Shown here in pieces: positions 8,236 to 17,308 of a stretch of DNA of 64,000 nucleotides. The notes beneath the pieces are model-generated. The model searched no databases and was not told the origin of the DNA. It saw only the letters and a program-made list of their open reading frames with translations. This DNA comes from Thermostichus sp047461615 (GTDB lineage: Bacteria > Cyanobacteriota > Cyanobacteriia > Thermostichales > Thermostichaceae). The first letter of the stretch is position 1, and every line of letters begins with the position of its first letter. The position numbers and the translations under genes were made by a program. The stretch covers positions 62,001 to 126,000 of the forward strand of contig NZ_JANSHI010000002.1 in the NCBI RefSeq assembly GCF_047461615.1. The letters run 5' to 3'.

Positions 8236-9048
8236 CTACTGCCGATCCTCTGCTGGCTGTGGAATGGGAGCTAGGTAAATAGCCAAAGCTCCGGCCAGAA
8301 AGCCCAAGATATTGCGCACCACTGGCAGCCAATCTCGGGTGCGAGCAACCACTGGGCCAAGGCCAAAGGCCCCAAACAAAATGAACCACAAGGGAGAGAT
8401 GAGCAAAGCCCAGCGCCAGTTAAACACCTCCTCTCCCTGGCGGGGTTTGCCGGCAAACCCGAAGACAATCCCACCCAAGATAGAGGTAATCAACGTCAGG
8501 ATCCACTGCTCCTGCGGCAGCCCGGGCACTACCCGGCAACCGCCTTGGCGAAAACAGCGATCCAGAACCTCAACGGCCTCTAGAATGGCGCGGTGGGCGC
8601 CATGTTCCTGCACATAGAACTGGTTGCCAAAGCGAGACTGCAGCTCGATCCAAAAGGTGCGCGGCAAGATCTCCCGCACCGCATCCCCCACGTTGAAGGC
8701 CAGTAGGTTGCCCCCCCGGGGATCCGCCACCATCAAAACGCTGCGCTCGTTTAGGCCCCAGTACTCCTTCACCTGGCGGCCCGGGGTTTGGTCAAACTGG
8801 GTCAACACCCGCAGCTTCCAGCCAGTTTCTTCCTCCAGCCGGCTCAGGTGCTCGGCCAGTTCGGCTTCCTCCTTGCTGCTCAACTGATCCGCCAAGTCCA
8901 AAACCGGAACAGGCGGCTGAGGCAACTCCATCGGCACTGCTGGCAGGGCAGGCTGCGCCCACAGGGGAGATCCCCCGCCCAGCCAAATCCATAGCCCTAG
9001 GCAAAGACTCACTCCAAAGCAAAGTACCCTTTGCCACTGGATGCTCAT
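8236..9048 (-). CDS. psb32: TPM-domain protein, Psb32-like photosystem II repair factor
   Basis: Psb32 is a thylakoid protein that protects PSII and speeds its repair after photodamage. The 270-aa product has an N-terminal signal/anchor (CFGVSLCLGLWIWLGG, then AQPA), a TPM domain (residues ~50-170: LDLADQLSSKEEAELAEHLS, TGWKLRVLTQF, VLMVADPRGGNLLAFNVGD), a conserved Cys pair CFRQGGC, and three hydrophobic segments (~185-260). The order signal-TPM-TM tail fits Psb32. tRNA-Thr lies 115 nt downstream on the same strand. Confidence 0.78.
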   Translation of the reverse strand: MSIQWQRVLCFGVSLCLGLWIWLGGGSPLWAQPALPAVPMELPQPPVPVLDLADQLSSKEEAELAEHLSRLEEETGWKLRVLTQFDQTPGRQVKEYWGLNERSVLMVADPRGGNLLAFNVGDAVREILPRTFWIELQSRFGNQFYVQEHGAHRAILEAVEVLDRCFRQGGCRVVPGLPQEQWILTLITSILGGIVFGFAGKPRQGEEVFNWRWALLISPLWFILFGAFGLGPVVARTRDWLPVVRNILGFLAGALAIYLAPIPQPAEDRQ

Positions 9049-9268
9049 GCTGCTCCCTCTTTAAAGACCCAATCCTGAAAACTGATGTTAAGAAGTGTTT
9101 CAAGTTCTTACAGATCCATCATGCCCTGGAAGCCAACATTTGGCCAGAGGGAGTTCTTTCTGGGTTTTCCAGGCAACTGCGGGAAGGGTTGGCAGCAGAG
9201 TCTTTTCTGGTCAATTGCCCATCGAGAGGGCATACTGGTGGCAACAATTTTGGATGCCGGGGGCGTGC

Positions 9269-11125
9269 ATGATGAAGTTCAGACGCTGGTTGGGTCTCTG
9301 CTGGGCCGGCCTGATGGCGCTACTCCTCACGGCCTGCGGCCAGGGATCCACTCCCTACGACAGCATTGTGATCAACTTTGTTAACACGGCTACTCCTAGT
9401 GAGATCGCTGCCCTTGCCAAGGAGTACAACTTGACGCTGCGACCCAGCAGCAACAGTGCCTTTGCCCGCCAAGAGGTTATTTACCTAGCCACTGGGGAGG
9501 CGACTCATCCCAGGGCCACCCGGCGGCTGCTCCAGCGGCTTCAGCGGGAAGCCCTCGTTGAGTATGCCCACCCCAACTACCAATTCCAGGCCGCTTTCGT
9601 GCCCAACGATCCCCTTTACTCCCAGCAGTGGAACCTACGGGCCATCCGCATGCCCGAAGCCTGGGAGATTTCCCAAGGGGAAGGGGTGACGGTGGCAGTC
9701 GTGGACACGGGGGTGACGCGGGTGCCGGATCTGGCCCAGACCGAATTTGTGAAGGGCTACGACTTCGTGGATGACGATGAGGATCCCACCGACCTCAACG
9801 GCCACGGCACCCATGTGGCTGGCACCCTTGCCCAGTCCACCAACAACGCCCTGGGCGTGGCAGGTGTTGCCTTCAAGGCCAAGATCATGCCCGTGCGGGT
9901 GCTGGATGCCAACGGCTTTGGATCCCTGTCGGACGTGGTGGAAGGGATCCGCTATGCCGTCGACCATGGCGCTACCGTCATCAACCTCAGCTTGGGCAGT
10001 CGCGCCTCAGCTCGCTTGATGGAAGAGGCGGTAGCTTACGCCCACAGTAAAGGAGTGACCGTCGTTGCAGCTGCTGGCAACGAAAACTCCAGCCAGGTAA
10101 GCTACCCAGCCCGCTATCCCCATGTCATCGCCGTCTCAGCCACGGGGCCTGATGGCACCAAAGCTCCCTACTCCAACTATGGGGTGGGCGTGGATATTGC
10201 TGCTCCTGGTGGGGCCAAGACGCCCGAGCACCCGGAGTACGGCATCCTGCAGCAGACCATCAACCGCCGCAACCCCGACGAGCCGGTCTTCGCCTACTTC
10301 CAAGGCACCAGCATGGCTGCCCCCCACGTGGCTGGCGTGGCGGCGCTGATCCAGGCTCAGGGCATCAAGGATCCGGACAAGGTGGAGGCCATCCTCAAGA
10401 TGTCAGCTGCCCCAGTGCCTGGCGACAAACAGAACTTCTACGGCGCCGGTCTGCTGGACGCAGCCAGAGCCTTGGCCCGAGCCAGGGGTCAGCAGGAGGA
10501 AAACCCCTTGGTGCTGTGGCTGAAGGACTTCCTGAAGTACCTAAACGACAACGGCTACCTCAACCCTCGCTTCTGGTTTGATGGCGGCGCAATTGCCCTG
10601 GTGCCCAAGCTGCTGATGGTGGTAGGTGGCTACATCCTCCTGGTGCTCATTCGCTGGTGGTTAGCTCCCAAGCCCGTACCGGTGACAGTGCCCCTGTTGG
10701 CCGGAATCCTCCTGGGCAGCGCTGGCCTCTTCCCCCTGCAAGGGTTGGCCGTTGTGGGTTTCCCCCGCTGGCCCTTGCAACTGCTGGGCAGCTCCCTGCC
10801 AGAGCTAGGCACCGCCCTAGCCCCAACCACTGCCCTAGATCCCTTGTTTGCCAGCGTGTTGATCCCTGGCCTGTTGATGGTGCTCCTCCTGGGCCATCGG
10901 CGCTGGCGCTGGGCGGTCATCGGCCTCTGCCTGGGGGTGGCTTCCCATCTGCTCCTGTCGGGATCCCTGTTCTATGAGGGGGTACTATGGCTTGGATCCT
11001 CTGCTTGGTTGGGGCGCTCCTTCTTGCTCCTCAATGGCTTGCTCTGCCTGGGCCTGGCCTACTTGGGAGCACAAGCCATCTTGGATTTGCAGCCCAGCAG
11101 CACCGTCCTAGCTCTGAGGAAGTGA
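9269..11125 (+). CDS. S8 family subtilisin-like serine protease, lipoprotein with membrane tail
   Basis: The frame opens at 9095, but the Met at 9269 (or the adjacent Met at 9272) gives a lipoprotein signal: MMKFRRW, a hydrophobic core, and lipobox LTAC with Cys at residue 23. Residues ~30-105 look like an I9-type propeptide (IVINFVNTATPSEIAALA, VEYAHPNYQF). The triad is complete: Asp146 in VAVVDTGV, His179 in NGHGTHVAGT, Ser348 in GTSMAAPHVAG. After the protease domain come about 190 residues with four or more hydrophobic segments, unusual for a subtilase. Likely a membrane-anchored exported protease. It ends in TGATG, overlapping the next start. Confidence 0.88.
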   Translation: MMKFRRWLGLCWAGLMALLLTACGQGSTPYDSIVINFVNTATPSEIAALAKEYNLTLRPSSNSAFARQEVIYLATGEATHPRATRRLLQRLQREALVEYAHPNYQFQAAFVPNDPLYSQQWNLRAIRMPEAWEISQGEGVTVAVVDTGVTRVPDLAQTEFVKGYDFVDDDEDPTDLNGHGTHVAGTLAQSTNNALGVAGVAFKAKIMPVRVLDANGFGSLSDVVEGIRYAVDHGATVINLSLGSRASARLMEEAVAYAHSKGVTVVAAAGNENSSQVSYPARYPHVIAVSATGPDGTKAPYSNYGVGVDIAAPGGAKTPEHPEYGILQQTINRRNPDEPVFAYFQGTSMAAPHVAGVAALIQAQGIKDPDKVEAILKMSAAPVPGDKQNFYGAGLLDAARALARARGQQEENPLVLWLKDFLKYLNDNGYLNPRFWFDGGAIALVPKLLMVVGGYILLVLIRWWLAPKPVPVTVPLLAGILLGSAGLFPLQGLAVVGFPRWPLQLLGSSLPELGTALAPTTALDPLFASVLIPGLLMVLLLGHRRWRWAVIGLCLGVASHLLLSGSLFYEGVLWLGSSAWLGRSFLLLNGLLCLGLAYLGAQAILDLQPSSTVLALRK

Positions 11126-11373
11126 TGCAAGAATTTAGGGGTACCATTGAGTTTCTCGACATTGAGGGGGGGGTGTGGGTGCTGACGCTCCCTTCAGGTC
11201 AGCACTACGCCCTCTTCCGCGCCCCCAAAGAGCTCCTGCAGGAGGGATTGCAGGTTACCATTCAGGGGCAGGTGAGGGAAGATTGGGTAACAACAGCGCA
11301 GGTGGGCCCAGTCTTGGAGGTAAAAAGCTTCCGGAAGCAGCCCTGGCCAACTGAACCTCTGGGAGGACCCTAG
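11125..11373 (+). CDS. Small hypothetical protein, OB-fold-like, coupled to the subtilase
   Basis: An 82-aa product beginning at the ATG that shares one base with the subtilase stop (TGATG at 11123-11127), which implies translational coupling. Sequence blocks EFRGTIEFLDIEGGVWVLTL, YALFRAPKELL and LQVTIQGQVREDW are a strand-rich pattern like small OB-fold proteins. No signal peptide, Cys or catalytic motif. Function unknown; as an operon partner it could be a modulator of the protease, but this is inference. Confidence 0.7.
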   Translation: MQEFRGTIEFLDIEGGVWVLTLPSGQHYALFRAPKELLQEGLQVTIQGQVREDWVTTAQVGPVLEVKSFRKQPWPTEPLGGP

Positions 11374-11404
11374 TACCCCCTGCCAGCCATCCCCAGGCCG
11401 GCAG

Positions 11405-12424
11405 TTACTCCGAGCTTGGGATTTGACTGAGAACTGCTTGCAGAGAGCGGACATCGCAGCAGTACACCTGGTGCGGGCGGGCATACCCTTTGAGCTCCAC
11501 CACCTGCTGGGAGAAGCAAGTGGCTGACTGACCTAGTTGTCGGGTCAAGTAGGCGTAGGTGCTCTGGCTGATGGCCAGGTCAGTGTTGAGGGTGCGGGTG
11601 GCGCTTTCGAGGCGAAAGGCCAGGTTGACGGTGTCGCCCAGAGCCGTGTACTCCTGGCGAGTGGTGTTGCCTACCTGGCGCACGATGGCTGGGCCAGTGT
11701 TGACGCCTGCTCCCAGGCGCAGGGGAGAGGGCAGGGGAAACTCGCTATTCAGTTGTTCGGTCATCTGGAACAGCTTCACCAGGGCCTGCAGAACTGACTT
11801 CACGTCAAGCTCGATCTCCGCCTGGCCGGCTGGCAAGGGATCCGCATGGGGTGTATGGAACCAGACGGCCATGATGGCGTCGCCAATGTACTTATCAACG
11901 CTGCCTCCCTGTTGCTGGATGATGTCGCCGCCGCGCCGGAACCAGTCGCCCATCACCTGGGAAAGCAGCCGCTCGTCCAGTTGTTGGGTCAGTTGTCCGT
12001 AACCGCGTACGTCAACCACGGCCACTGAGATGAGCCAGCGGGTCTGCAGCACCAGGGTGTCCGAGGGCCTGCCGGCAGAGCCGGGCTCTGGGCTAGTCAG
12101 GGATCCGCTGTGAAACTCAAGCTGGGATTGGCCAAGAGTAAGGCGATCCCCGTCTTGCAGCAGCGTGGGAATGCTAATGCGGCGATTGTTAACAAACGAG
12201 CCGTTGCGGCTGCCCAGATCGATGAGATAGATGCTGTTGTCATCCAAGTACTGCAGCAGGGCGTGCTGGCGGGAGACACTGGGATCGTTGAGGACAATGG
12301 CGTTGCCCTCATCGCGGCCCAGCGTCCAAGCTGTGGCTCCAGCAAGAACGTACTTCCTCTGGCTGCCGTCCGGCTCTCTAAGAATCAGGTAGGGAGCAGC
12401 GGCAGGTTCGCCTGGGACGCTCAT
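11405..12424 (-). CDS. FHA domain - class III adenylate/guanylate cyclase
   Basis: A 339-aa two-domain signalling protein. N-terminal FHA domain (~15-110), a phosphothreonine-binding module, shows Gly-Arg at 36-37, SRQHA at 51-55 and GSRNGSFVNN at 71-80. The C-terminal cyclase domain (~130-330) keeps the two metal aspartates (Asp138 in VVDVRGY, Asp182 in DKYIGDAIMAVW), the purine-selecting Lys178, and YTALGDTVNLAFRLES. It is therefore likely active and cAMP-forming; the nucleotide choice is inferred from Lys178. No membrane segments. Ser/Thr phosphorylation may steer localisation or activity through FHA. Confidence 0.88.
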   Translation of the reverse strand: MSVPGEPAAAPYLILREPDGSQRKYVLAGATAWTLGRDEGNAIVLNDPSVSRQHALLQYLDDNSIYLIDLGSRNGSFVNNRRISIPTLLQDGDRLTLGQSQLEFHSGSLTSPEPGSAGRPSDTLVLQTRWLISVAVVDVRGYGQLTQQLDERLLSQVMGDWFRRGGDIIQQQGGSVDKYIGDAIMAVWFHTPHADPLPAGQAEIELDVKSVLQALVKLFQMTEQLNSEFPLPSPLRLGAGVNTGPAIVRQVGNTTRQEYTALGDTVNLAFRLESATRTLNTDLAISQSTYAYLTRQLGQSATCFSQQVVELKGYARPHQVYCCDVRSLQAVLSQIPSSE

Positions 12425-12555
12425 GGTAGGAGAGGAGATAAGGCAACCCCACTCTAATACGATACCCCTCTCCCCTGCATTTGAACCGCAGCTAGGCTGG
12501 GCTTGGCGGGCATCAGGCCAACTAATATCATGTTGTGTAGATATGTTAAGGCCCT

Positions 12556-13041
12556 ATGGCGAATCCTTCCCATCCCATTCCTGCTGAGCAGCAGCCTCTG
12601 CGGCAATATGCGGAGCTAAGGGAAGCTTTTCTTTTTCGCTGGCCAACACTGGCCTGGCTCCCCTACTTACGGCGGCTCCTGGGCGTGTGGGGAGCGGTTG
12701 CGGTGGGAATTTTGCCACTGGTGTGGGGCAGCTTTGTCGGGGATTGGGGCCACTTCACCTTGGCATGGATCCTGGGAGCCAATGCCTTGCTAGGCCTAGT
12801 GCTGCTCCACCTCTACTTGGGCTGGGCCCACGTGCGGCGGCGCTTGGTGCAGCCGCGGATCCCTTACGAAGAAAGCGGCTGGTACGACGGGGCAATGTAC
12901 GTCAAATCGGAAGAGGAGCTGGCTCAGCATCGGCTCATTGTCCGTTATCAGGTTGAGCCGGTGTTGCAGCGCCTGCGACGCAGCTTGTGGGGGGTGGTTG
13001 GGCTGAGTGCCCTGACGGCCTTGCTTTGGCCACTCTGGTAG
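12556..13041 (+). CDS. CGLD27 / DUF1230 family membrane protein
   Basis: A 161-aa protein of the cyanobacteria-and-plastid family CGLD27 (DUF1230), whose plant member has been linked to photo-oxidative and iron-deficiency tolerance. Family-like blocks are ELREAFLFRWPTLAWLPYL, the helix VWGAVAVGILPLVWGSF, a second pair of hydrophobic segments, and PYEESGWYDGAMYVK before a C-terminal helix. It starts 131 nt from the divergent cyclase gene and precedes ribF by 24 nt, so co-transcription with ribF is likely. Confidence 0.8.
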   Translation: MANPSHPIPAEQQPLRQYAELREAFLFRWPTLAWLPYLRRLLGVWGAVAVGILPLVWGSFVGDWGHFTLAWILGANALLGLVLLHLYLGWAHVRRRLVQPRIPYEESGWYDGAMYVKSEEELAQHRLIVRYQVEPVLQRLRRSLWGVVGLSALTALLWPLW

Positions 13042-13065
13042 GGAGAACCAAGGGGATCCCAAGCG

Positions 13066-14079
13066 GTGCATGTAACTTCTGATCTGGCTCAAGCCTTGCG
13101 GCCCACTGCCGTTGCCATTGGTAACTTCGATGGCTTGCACCTGGGCCATCAGAAAGTGCTGCAGCCAATTCGAGACTCCCCAGAGGGGGTGCGCACGGTT
13201 CTCACGTTTCATCCCCACCCGCAGGAGGTGTTGACGGGGCAAAAGCAATGGCTGCTGACTCCGCCGGCGGAGAAGCTGGCGCTGTTGGCTGAAATGGGCT
13301 TTGAACAGGTGGTGCTGCTCCCCTTTACCCCTGCCCTGGCTTGCCAGCCTCCCCAAGACTTCATCCAGACAGTTCTTGAGCAAGGGTTGTGCGTTCGCCA
13401 CCTCAGCGTTGGCTGGGACTTTTGCTTTGGCCATCGCCGCTCCGGTACTGCCCAAACCCTGAAGGCCTGGGGATCCCAGTGCCGTATTCCAGTAGAGGTC
13501 ATCCCGGAGGTGCAACTAAACGGGAAGCGAGTCAGCAGCTCCCGCATTCGCGCTGCCCTAGCTACAGGGGAGGTGGCAGCAGCTGCAGAGCTCTTGGGTC
13601 GTCCCTATCAGCTCATTGGAGAGGTGGTGCCAGGGGATCGCCGGGGACGGGAGCTGGGCTTTCCCACTGCCAATCTGCGCCTGCCGCCCGAGAAGTTCTT
13701 GCCCCGCAACGGAGTGTACAGCGCCTGGGTGGAGGTGCCCGCTGCCGCGGGAGCTCTGCCAGGAGTGATGAACATCGGCTACCGTCCTACGTTTGCTGGG
13801 CTGCGGCACACGGTTGAGGTGCATCTGCTGGATTGGACGGGCGATCTCTACGGGCAGGAGGTGCGGGTGGCGTTGCAGGGGTTTATCCGCCCAGAGCGGC
13901 GCTTCCCCAAAGTGGCGGACTTGATCCACCAAATCCAGCAGGATTGCCAGAAGGCTCGGCAACAATTGGGCTTGGCGGAGCCGGTTCCTCTCCCAGCGCA
14001 AGAGAGACCTCAGGAGAGCTTAATCAGGGATCCCCACAGCAGGGCTATCGCCTCAGACCACTCCACCGTGGCCCCGTAG
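13066..14079 (+). CDS. ribF: Bifunctional riboflavin kinase / FAD synthetase
   Basis: Makes FMN and then FAD from riboflavin. 337 aa. N-terminal nucleotidyltransferase half: AIGNFDGLHLGHQKVL, TFHPHPQEVL and SSRIRAALATGEV. C-terminal riboflavin kinase half: GEVVPGDRRGRELGFPTANL, NGVYSAWVEV, GVMNIGYRPTF, EVHLLDWTGDLYGQEVRV. Start is GTG at 13066. The C-terminal ~35 residues extend beyond the usual end and overlap convergent cobS by 70 nt, so the tail is encoded opposite the cobS C-terminus. Confidence 0.95.
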   Translation: MHVTSDLAQALRPTAVAIGNFDGLHLGHQKVLQPIRDSPEGVRTVLTFHPHPQEVLTGQKQWLLTPPAEKLALLAEMGFEQVVLLPFTPALACQPPQDFIQTVLEQGLCVRHLSVGWDFCFGHRRSGTAQTLKAWGSQCRIPVEVIPEVQLNGKRVSSSRIRAALATGEVAAAAELLGRPYQLIGEVVPGDRRGRELGFPTANLRLPPEKFLPRNGVYSAWVEVPAAAGALPGVMNIGYRPTFAGLRHTVEVHLLDWTGDLYGQEVRVALQGFIRPERRFPKVADLIHQIQQDCQKARQQLGLAEPVPLPAQERPQESLIRDPHSRAIASDHSTVAP

Positions 14080-14774
14080 GTATCCCCCGTGTGTCCTCCC
14101 AGTTGGCGGTAGATCCAATGGCCCACGGCCAAGGCTCCCAGAGCAGCGCCCAGCGTCCAAAGTAGCAGAGGCCCCCAGGCCAGGATCCCGCTTCCCCCCA
14201 AACCGGCTGTGGTAACCCCTAGGAGCAGGGTGCCCGGCCACAGGGATCCCGGCAGGGAGGTGGAGTCTTTGAGGAAGCGGGCGGATCCCTGCTCCCGCAA
14301 GTAGGGGTAGAGAGCAATGGCCAGCAGTTGGCCCCAGCGACCCCAGGCTGGCACCAAGAGCAGAAGGGGCCAGACTTGTAGGCTACTCAGGGCAGCAAAC
14401 TTCAACAGCAGCACCAGCCCTAGGGCCAGTACCCCGTAGGCTCCCGTGTGGCTGTCGCTCATCACTTGGAGGCGGTGGGAATTGCTGGCTGACTGCTCTG
14501 AGCTGGTGTGGAGATTGGCCGCCAGGCCATCGGCGGTATCGGCCACCCCATCCAGGTGCAGCCCCCCGGTTAACACCACCCACAGCGCTACCAGTAAAGC
14601 CGCCCGTACTCCCGCTGGAAAAACCTGAAGCAAGAGGGAGGCCAAAAAGAGGATCCCACCCAGGAATAGACCCACCGCCGGCAGCCAGGCGGCGATGCCC
14701 TCAAACTGCAGATCTGCTGCCCGTCCTAGGGGCAAGGCGGTGTAGAAAGTTAGAGCTGCCCAGAAACGCCGCAA
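14010..14774 (-). CDS. cobS: Adenosylcobinamide-GDP ribazoletransferase (cobalamin synthase)
   Basis: Integral membrane enzyme joining alpha-ribazole to adenosylcobinamide-GDP in vitamin B12 synthesis. 254 aa, normal length. Motifs: RRFWAALTFYTALPLG at the N-terminus, TGGLHLDGVADTADGL with the conserved acidic residues, MSDSHTGAYGVLALGLVLLLK, and a C-terminal HTGDTYGATVEWSEAIALL. About six hydrophobic segments. No other cobalamin gene is in the window. It overlaps the ribF end tail to tail. Confidence 0.95.
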   Translation of the reverse strand: MRRFWAALTFYTALPLGRAADLQFEGIAAWLPAVGLFLGGILFLASLLLQVFPAGVRAALLVALWVVLTGGLHLDGVADTADGLAANLHTSSEQSASNSHRLQVMSDSHTGAYGVLALGLVLLLKFAALSSLQVWPLLLLVPAWGRWGQLLAIALYPYLREQGSARFLKDSTSLPGSLWPGTLLLGVTTAGLGGSGILAWGPLLLWTLGAALGALAVGHWIYRQLGGHTGDTYGATVEWSEAIALLWGSLIKLS

Positions 14775-14855
14775 TGGTGTCCTCCTCCCTTCGAGGAGCT
14801 GGGATCCAGCCTCCCAGGATCTGGGGAGGTAGCAGCCAGGTCTAACTAGGCCCGG

Positions 14856-16061
14856 CTAGCGGATGTACTCTTTCAACACGCTGTTGCGATTGGGATGGCG
14901 CAGCTTGCGCAGCGCTTTGGCCTCGATCTGCCGGATGCGCTCCCGGGTAACGTTAAAGATTTGGCCAATCTCCTCCAGGGTTTTCATGCGGCCGTCATCC
15001 AGCCCATAGCGCAGCCTCAACACATCCCGCTCGCGAGGGGTGAGGGTTGCCAAAACGCTTTCCAGATCTTCCCGCAATAACATCTTGGCCACCCGCTCCT
15101 CGGGAGTTTCTCCCTCCGACTCAATAAAGTCTCCCAGCCGCGAGTCCTCCTCTTTGCCAATAGGCGTCTCCAAGGAAATAGGAAGCTGAGCCGACTTGGC
15201 AATGAAGCGCAGCTTCTCGATGGTGATTTCCATGCGAGTGGCGATCTCCTCTTCCGTGGGCTTGCGGCCCAACTCCTGGGAAAGCTGCTTGGTGACTTTC
15301 TTAATGCGCGAGATGGTTTCGTAGAGGTGAACCGGCAGGCGAATGGTGCGCGATTGATCGGCAATGGCGCGGGTGATGGCTTGGCGGATCCACCAGGTGG
15401 CATAGGTGGAAAACTTGTAGCCCTTTTCGTGATCAAACTTCTCGGCTGCCCGAATGAGGCCTAGGGAGCCCTCCTGGATCAGATCCTGAAAGGAGAGACC
15501 CCTGTTCATGTATTTCTTGGCAATAGAGACTACCAGCCGCAGGTTGGACTGCACCATCTTTTCTTTAGCCCGCCGCCCCTGGTGTAGGCGCCGCCGGAAT
15601 TCCGGCAAGGGCATTTTGACTTCCTCTGCCCATAGCTCCTCCGGCACCTCCTCCGGGCTGGACCAGAGGCCCATTCGCTCGAAAACGGCCTCACGGGCGC
15701 GCTCTAGCTCCAGCAGATCGGCAATTTTTCGCGCTAGCTCAATTTCTTCGTCAGGCCGAAGGAGGCGAATGCGCCCAATTTCTTGCAAATAGACGCGAAT
15801 AGAGTCGTCGGTGTAGACCTTTTTCTTGCTAGCCGATTTGCGTTTCGCATGCCCTTTGGCAGCAGTAGCCTCATCCTCCTCCTCGAGGAACTCTTCGTCG
15901 CCCTCCTCCTCGTCCAAAGCCTCAGGGTCACTGGCATCCAGTTCAAACTCGAGGGGATCCGCTCCATTGTCTGTATCCAGGAGGATGGAAGAGGAGCTTT
16001 CCAGATCCGAGTCGAGAAGAGCCGTCTGACCAGATGTCACCAACTCCTTTGCTTGCACCAT
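14856..16061 (-). CDS. sigA: Principal RNA polymerase sigma factor RpoD/SigA
   Basis: Housekeeping group 1 sigma factor. 401 aa. The N-terminal ~80 residues are strongly acidic (DEEEGDEEFLEEEDEATAAK) as in cyanobacterial SigA, then a Lys/Arg stretch and DSIRVYLQEIGRIRLL (region 1.2). Region 2 includes NLRLVVSIAKKYMNRGLSFQ and YKFSTYATWWIRQAITRAIA (core and -10 recognition); region 3 has ISRIKKVTKQLSQELGRKPT; region 4 has LTPRERDVLRLRYGLDDGR and VTRERIRQIEAKALRKL (-35 recognition). All regions are intact, so this is the essential sigma rather than an alternative one. Confidence 0.96.
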   Translation of the reverse strand: MVQAKELVTSGQTALLDSDLESSSSILLDTDNGADPLEFELDASDPEALDEEEGDEEFLEEEDEATAAKGHAKRKSASKKKVYTDDSIRVYLQEIGRIRLLRPDEEIELARKIADLLELERAREAVFERMGLWSSPEEVPEELWAEEVKMPLPEFRRRLHQGRRAKEKMVQSNLRLVVSIAKKYMNRGLSFQDLIQEGSLGLIRAAEKFDHEKGYKFSTYATWWIRQAITRAIADQSRTIRLPVHLYETISRIKKVTKQLSQELGRKPTEEEIATRMEITIEKLRFIAKSAQLPISLETPIGKEEDSRLGDFIESEGETPEERVAKMLLREDLESVLATLTPRERDVLRLRYGLDDGRMKTLEEIGQIFNVTRERIRQIEAKALRKLRHPNRNSVLKEYIR

Positions 16062-16751
16062 GCTGATTTCCTCGTGACGCTAATCACAAAACTGGAGGCA
16101 ACTAAGAGCTTCTAGACGCCAAGGCAAAAGCAGCAAGTCCCAAGTCCACTGCAACCCAGAACGCCAGCTCTAGGGCGTCAAGAGCTGCAGAACTAGACCC
16201 CGCTCGCGCTAGGCAAGCTGGCCCGCTTCTAGACAGCCAAGGGCTGGGGTTACTCTCGAAGCAACGGTGGCTCATGGGGCTCAACGAAACTGGTGCAAAA
16301 CTTGTTGGACGGGCAAGCCCCCTCGAAATTGAGGAGGCCCACCTTTTGCTCTTCCCTGGCGCAGGGCAAGGCACCTCCTGGAAGGGCTGGCTACCTCGAC
16401 CCCTCCCCACGCTTGGAGGAAGGGGCACACCACAGCCGCCGGCAAGGGATCCCTGCAGGCAGCTGTAGCCGTTCACACCAAACGCCTTCCCTAAATTAGC
16501 CCGCCCTTGGGGAAACAGCAACGGGGCAGGTGAAGAAAATCTAAACTTTGTCCCGCCGCCTCACAACGCTCCAATCCCGATGTCAGGGATCCCTACGACT
16601 TGACGGGGCGCTCGAGGATCCTCCAGGAGCCGATTTTGGTGGGCCGGAGACGGTGGAGCAACTCCACCAAGGCTTTCTAGGTCATCAAGACCCATACCTT
16701 GCAGCAGGAACCTGCCCAGTGGGGGATCTGCCTGCCGGTGGTGGTGTCGCT
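16062..16751. other. Intergenic region without a supported gene
   Basis: About 690 nt between sigA and cupS. Short open frames here are Pro/Ser/Arg-rich and unlike real proteins. It should contain the sigA promoter and leader, since sigA is read leftwards from 16061, but I see no clear -10/-35 pair. GGATCC words occur several times. I see no RNA gene. Confidence 0.5.
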
Positions 16752-17222
16752 TCAGGGGGCGCTAGCTAAGCCCTCTTTTTCCGCAGAGCGCAGGATTGGC
16801 CAGAACCAGTGGGGCCGCATGAGGATCACCGTGTCGATGACATGAATGATGCCGTTGTCGGCTTCAATATCGGCCTGGATAACGGTAGCATTGTTTACCT
16901 CAAACACGTCCCCTTCGATAAACAAATCGATGGGGGATCCCTCCACCGAGCCTACACTTCGATACTTGGCCAAGTCCGCCTTTTTCAAGCGACCGGGCAC
17001 CACATGGTAACACAAGATGCGAGTCAGTTGAGGGATGTTTTGCACCAGGGTGGTAATGGTGCCAGGGGGCAACTTGGCAAAAGCGGCATCGGTAGGCGCA
17101 AAAACAGTAAAGGGGCCAGGGCCTTTCAGAGTATCCACCAAGTTTGCCGCTTTCACGGCTGTAACTAGGGTGGAGAAACCCTCCGTAGCAACTGCAATAT
17201 CGACAATATCAGGCATGGCCAA
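16752..17222 (-). CDS. cupS: Fasciclin-domain protein CupS, NDH-1MS subunit
   Basis: 156-aa FAS1-domain protein. Signature blocks: TLVTAVKAANLVDTLKGPGP, FTVFAPTDAAFAKLPPGT, ILCYHVVPGRLKKADL, and NGIIHVIDTVILM. No signal peptide, so it is cytosolic, unlike most fasciclins. In Synechocystis the equivalent (Sll1735) is the small subunit of the low-CO2-induced NDH-1MS complex, encoded last in ndhF3-ndhD3-cupA-cupS; the same order is seen here 135 nt behind cupA. The C-terminal ~20 residues (PHWFWPILRSAEKEG) are an extension. Confidence 0.88.
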   Translation of the reverse strand: MAMPDIVDIAVATEGFSTLVTAVKAANLVDTLKGPGPFTVFAPTDAAFAKLPPGTITTLVQNIPQLTRILCYHVVPGRLKKADLAKYRSVGSVEGSPIDLFIEGDVFEVNNATVIQADIEADNGIIHVIDTVILMRPHWFWPILRSAEKEGLASAP

Positions 17223-17308
17223 AATCCTTATTTTGCTAGAAGTTGGGATGACAGGAAAGTCAAAGTGGTGGGCAGTTTCAGAGCTACCTGGCCTGAATAC
17301 AACTGAAA

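Noticed and set aside
8236..9048. TPM protein as a generic YgcG-type protein unrelated to photosynthesis
   Set aside because: Single-TPM architecture with signal and C-terminal membrane segments in a cyanobacterium matches Psb32 better, though this remains an assignment by similarity.
16102..16521. 139-codon minus-strand ORF upstream of sigA
   Set aside because: Ser/Pro/Ala/Arg-rich throughout, no ribosome site, ends inside the sigA leader area; typical GC-rich random ORF.
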